Assembly: GCA_012798935.1 (NCBI GenBank)
Contig: JAAZMG010000026.1
Span: 1 to 13,941, forward strand
Direction of reading: 5' to 3'
Length of the DNA: 13,941 bases
DNA from: Tissierellia bacterium
Lineage (GTDB): Bacteria; Bacillota; Clostridia; Tissierellales; Tepidimicrobiaceae
In this document: positions 13,911 to 13,941 of the stretch, in pieces
Numbering within the stretch: position 1 is the first letter of the stretch
Layout of the letters: each line of letters begins with the position of its first letter
Translations under genes and position numbers: made by a program
The notes under the pieces: model-generated
The model's input: the letters and a program-made list of their open reading frames with translations, nothing else
Databases searched by the model: none
Told to the model about the DNA's origin: nothing

Positions 13911-13941
13911 TTACATATCTTTTAGAGTAATTTTTGCCTTG
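13911..13941 (-). CDS. Last codons of a - strand gene (partial)
   Basis: The - strand reads KAKITLKDM followed by two TAA stops (13913-13911 and 13910-13908), then a terminator 16 bases on. Only nine full residues are visible, and one other - strand frame is also open here, so the frame is a judgement based on the double stop and terminator. No function can be given. Confidence 0.35.
   Translation of the reverse strand, partial: KAKITLKDM

Noticed and set aside
1..13941. CRISPR array, tRNA, rRNA or a known riboswitch.
   Set aside because: No spaced direct repeats, cloverleaf, rRNA segment or riboswitch core was found; the only tandem repeat is the 14-bp set at 1492.

Overview
The window is low-GC DNA (rich in ATA, AGA and AGG codons, A/T-rich spacers, strong AGGAGG-type ribosome sites). 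It looks like a Gram-positive anaerobe of the Clostridia, possibly of the Tissierella type; this rests on gene content and codon use, not on any search. Its core is a compact operon for fatty acid synthesis that uses FabK as the enoyl reductase.

Layout. (1) 1-1360: the 3' part of a TPR-type protein, then a short frame of unknown function, with a 91-bp repeat lying across their junction. (2) 1361-1567: a small GGAC-type hairpin, a clear intrinsic terminator, a strong sigma-A-like promoter (TTGACG-17-TATAAT), and three tandem 14-bp units just where transcription should start. (3) 1568-11234: acpP-accB-accC-accD-accA-fabH-fabK-[broken FabK/NMO paralogue]-fabD-fabG-fabF-fabZ, all on the + strand. 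Most joints overlap (8 bp, 17 bp, several ATGA 4-bp overlaps) or are within 1-8 bp, so this is one transcription unit. (4) 11240-11765: a MarR-family regulator with its own promoter (TTGAAT-17-TATTAT), probably the FabT-like regulator of the operon. (5) 11766-12058: a gene-poor stretch holding a decayed 5' gene end on the - strand, an AT-rich inverted repeat and the second copy of the 91-bp repeat, which here carries a perfect 45-bp palindrome. (6) 12059-13777, - strand: a 572-residue protein of unknown function with a recombinase-like SAM core and winged-helix-like segments. (7) The right edge: a terminator and a few last codons of another - strand gene.

How the genes work together. AccB carries biotin, AccC carboxylates it, and AccD/AccA pass the carboxyl to acetyl-CoA to make malonyl-CoA. 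FabD moves malonyl to the acyl carrier protein AcpP. FabH starts the chain with acetyl-CoA; FabF elongates; FabG reduces the ketone; FabZ dehydrates; FabK reduces the enoyl double bond. The operon therefore encodes malonyl-CoA formation plus a full elongation cycle. AcpS, the acyltransferases and a second dehydratase/isomerase are not in the window.

Most notable points: a nitronate-monooxygenase/FabK-like gene inside the operon that has lost core segments and its frame; a pair of about 88% identical palindromic repeats, in direct orientation, bracketing the whole fab locus about 10.9 kb apart; a truncated sporulation-gene-like start beside marR; and the unrecognised 572-residue protein. I found no clear new defence or mobile system.
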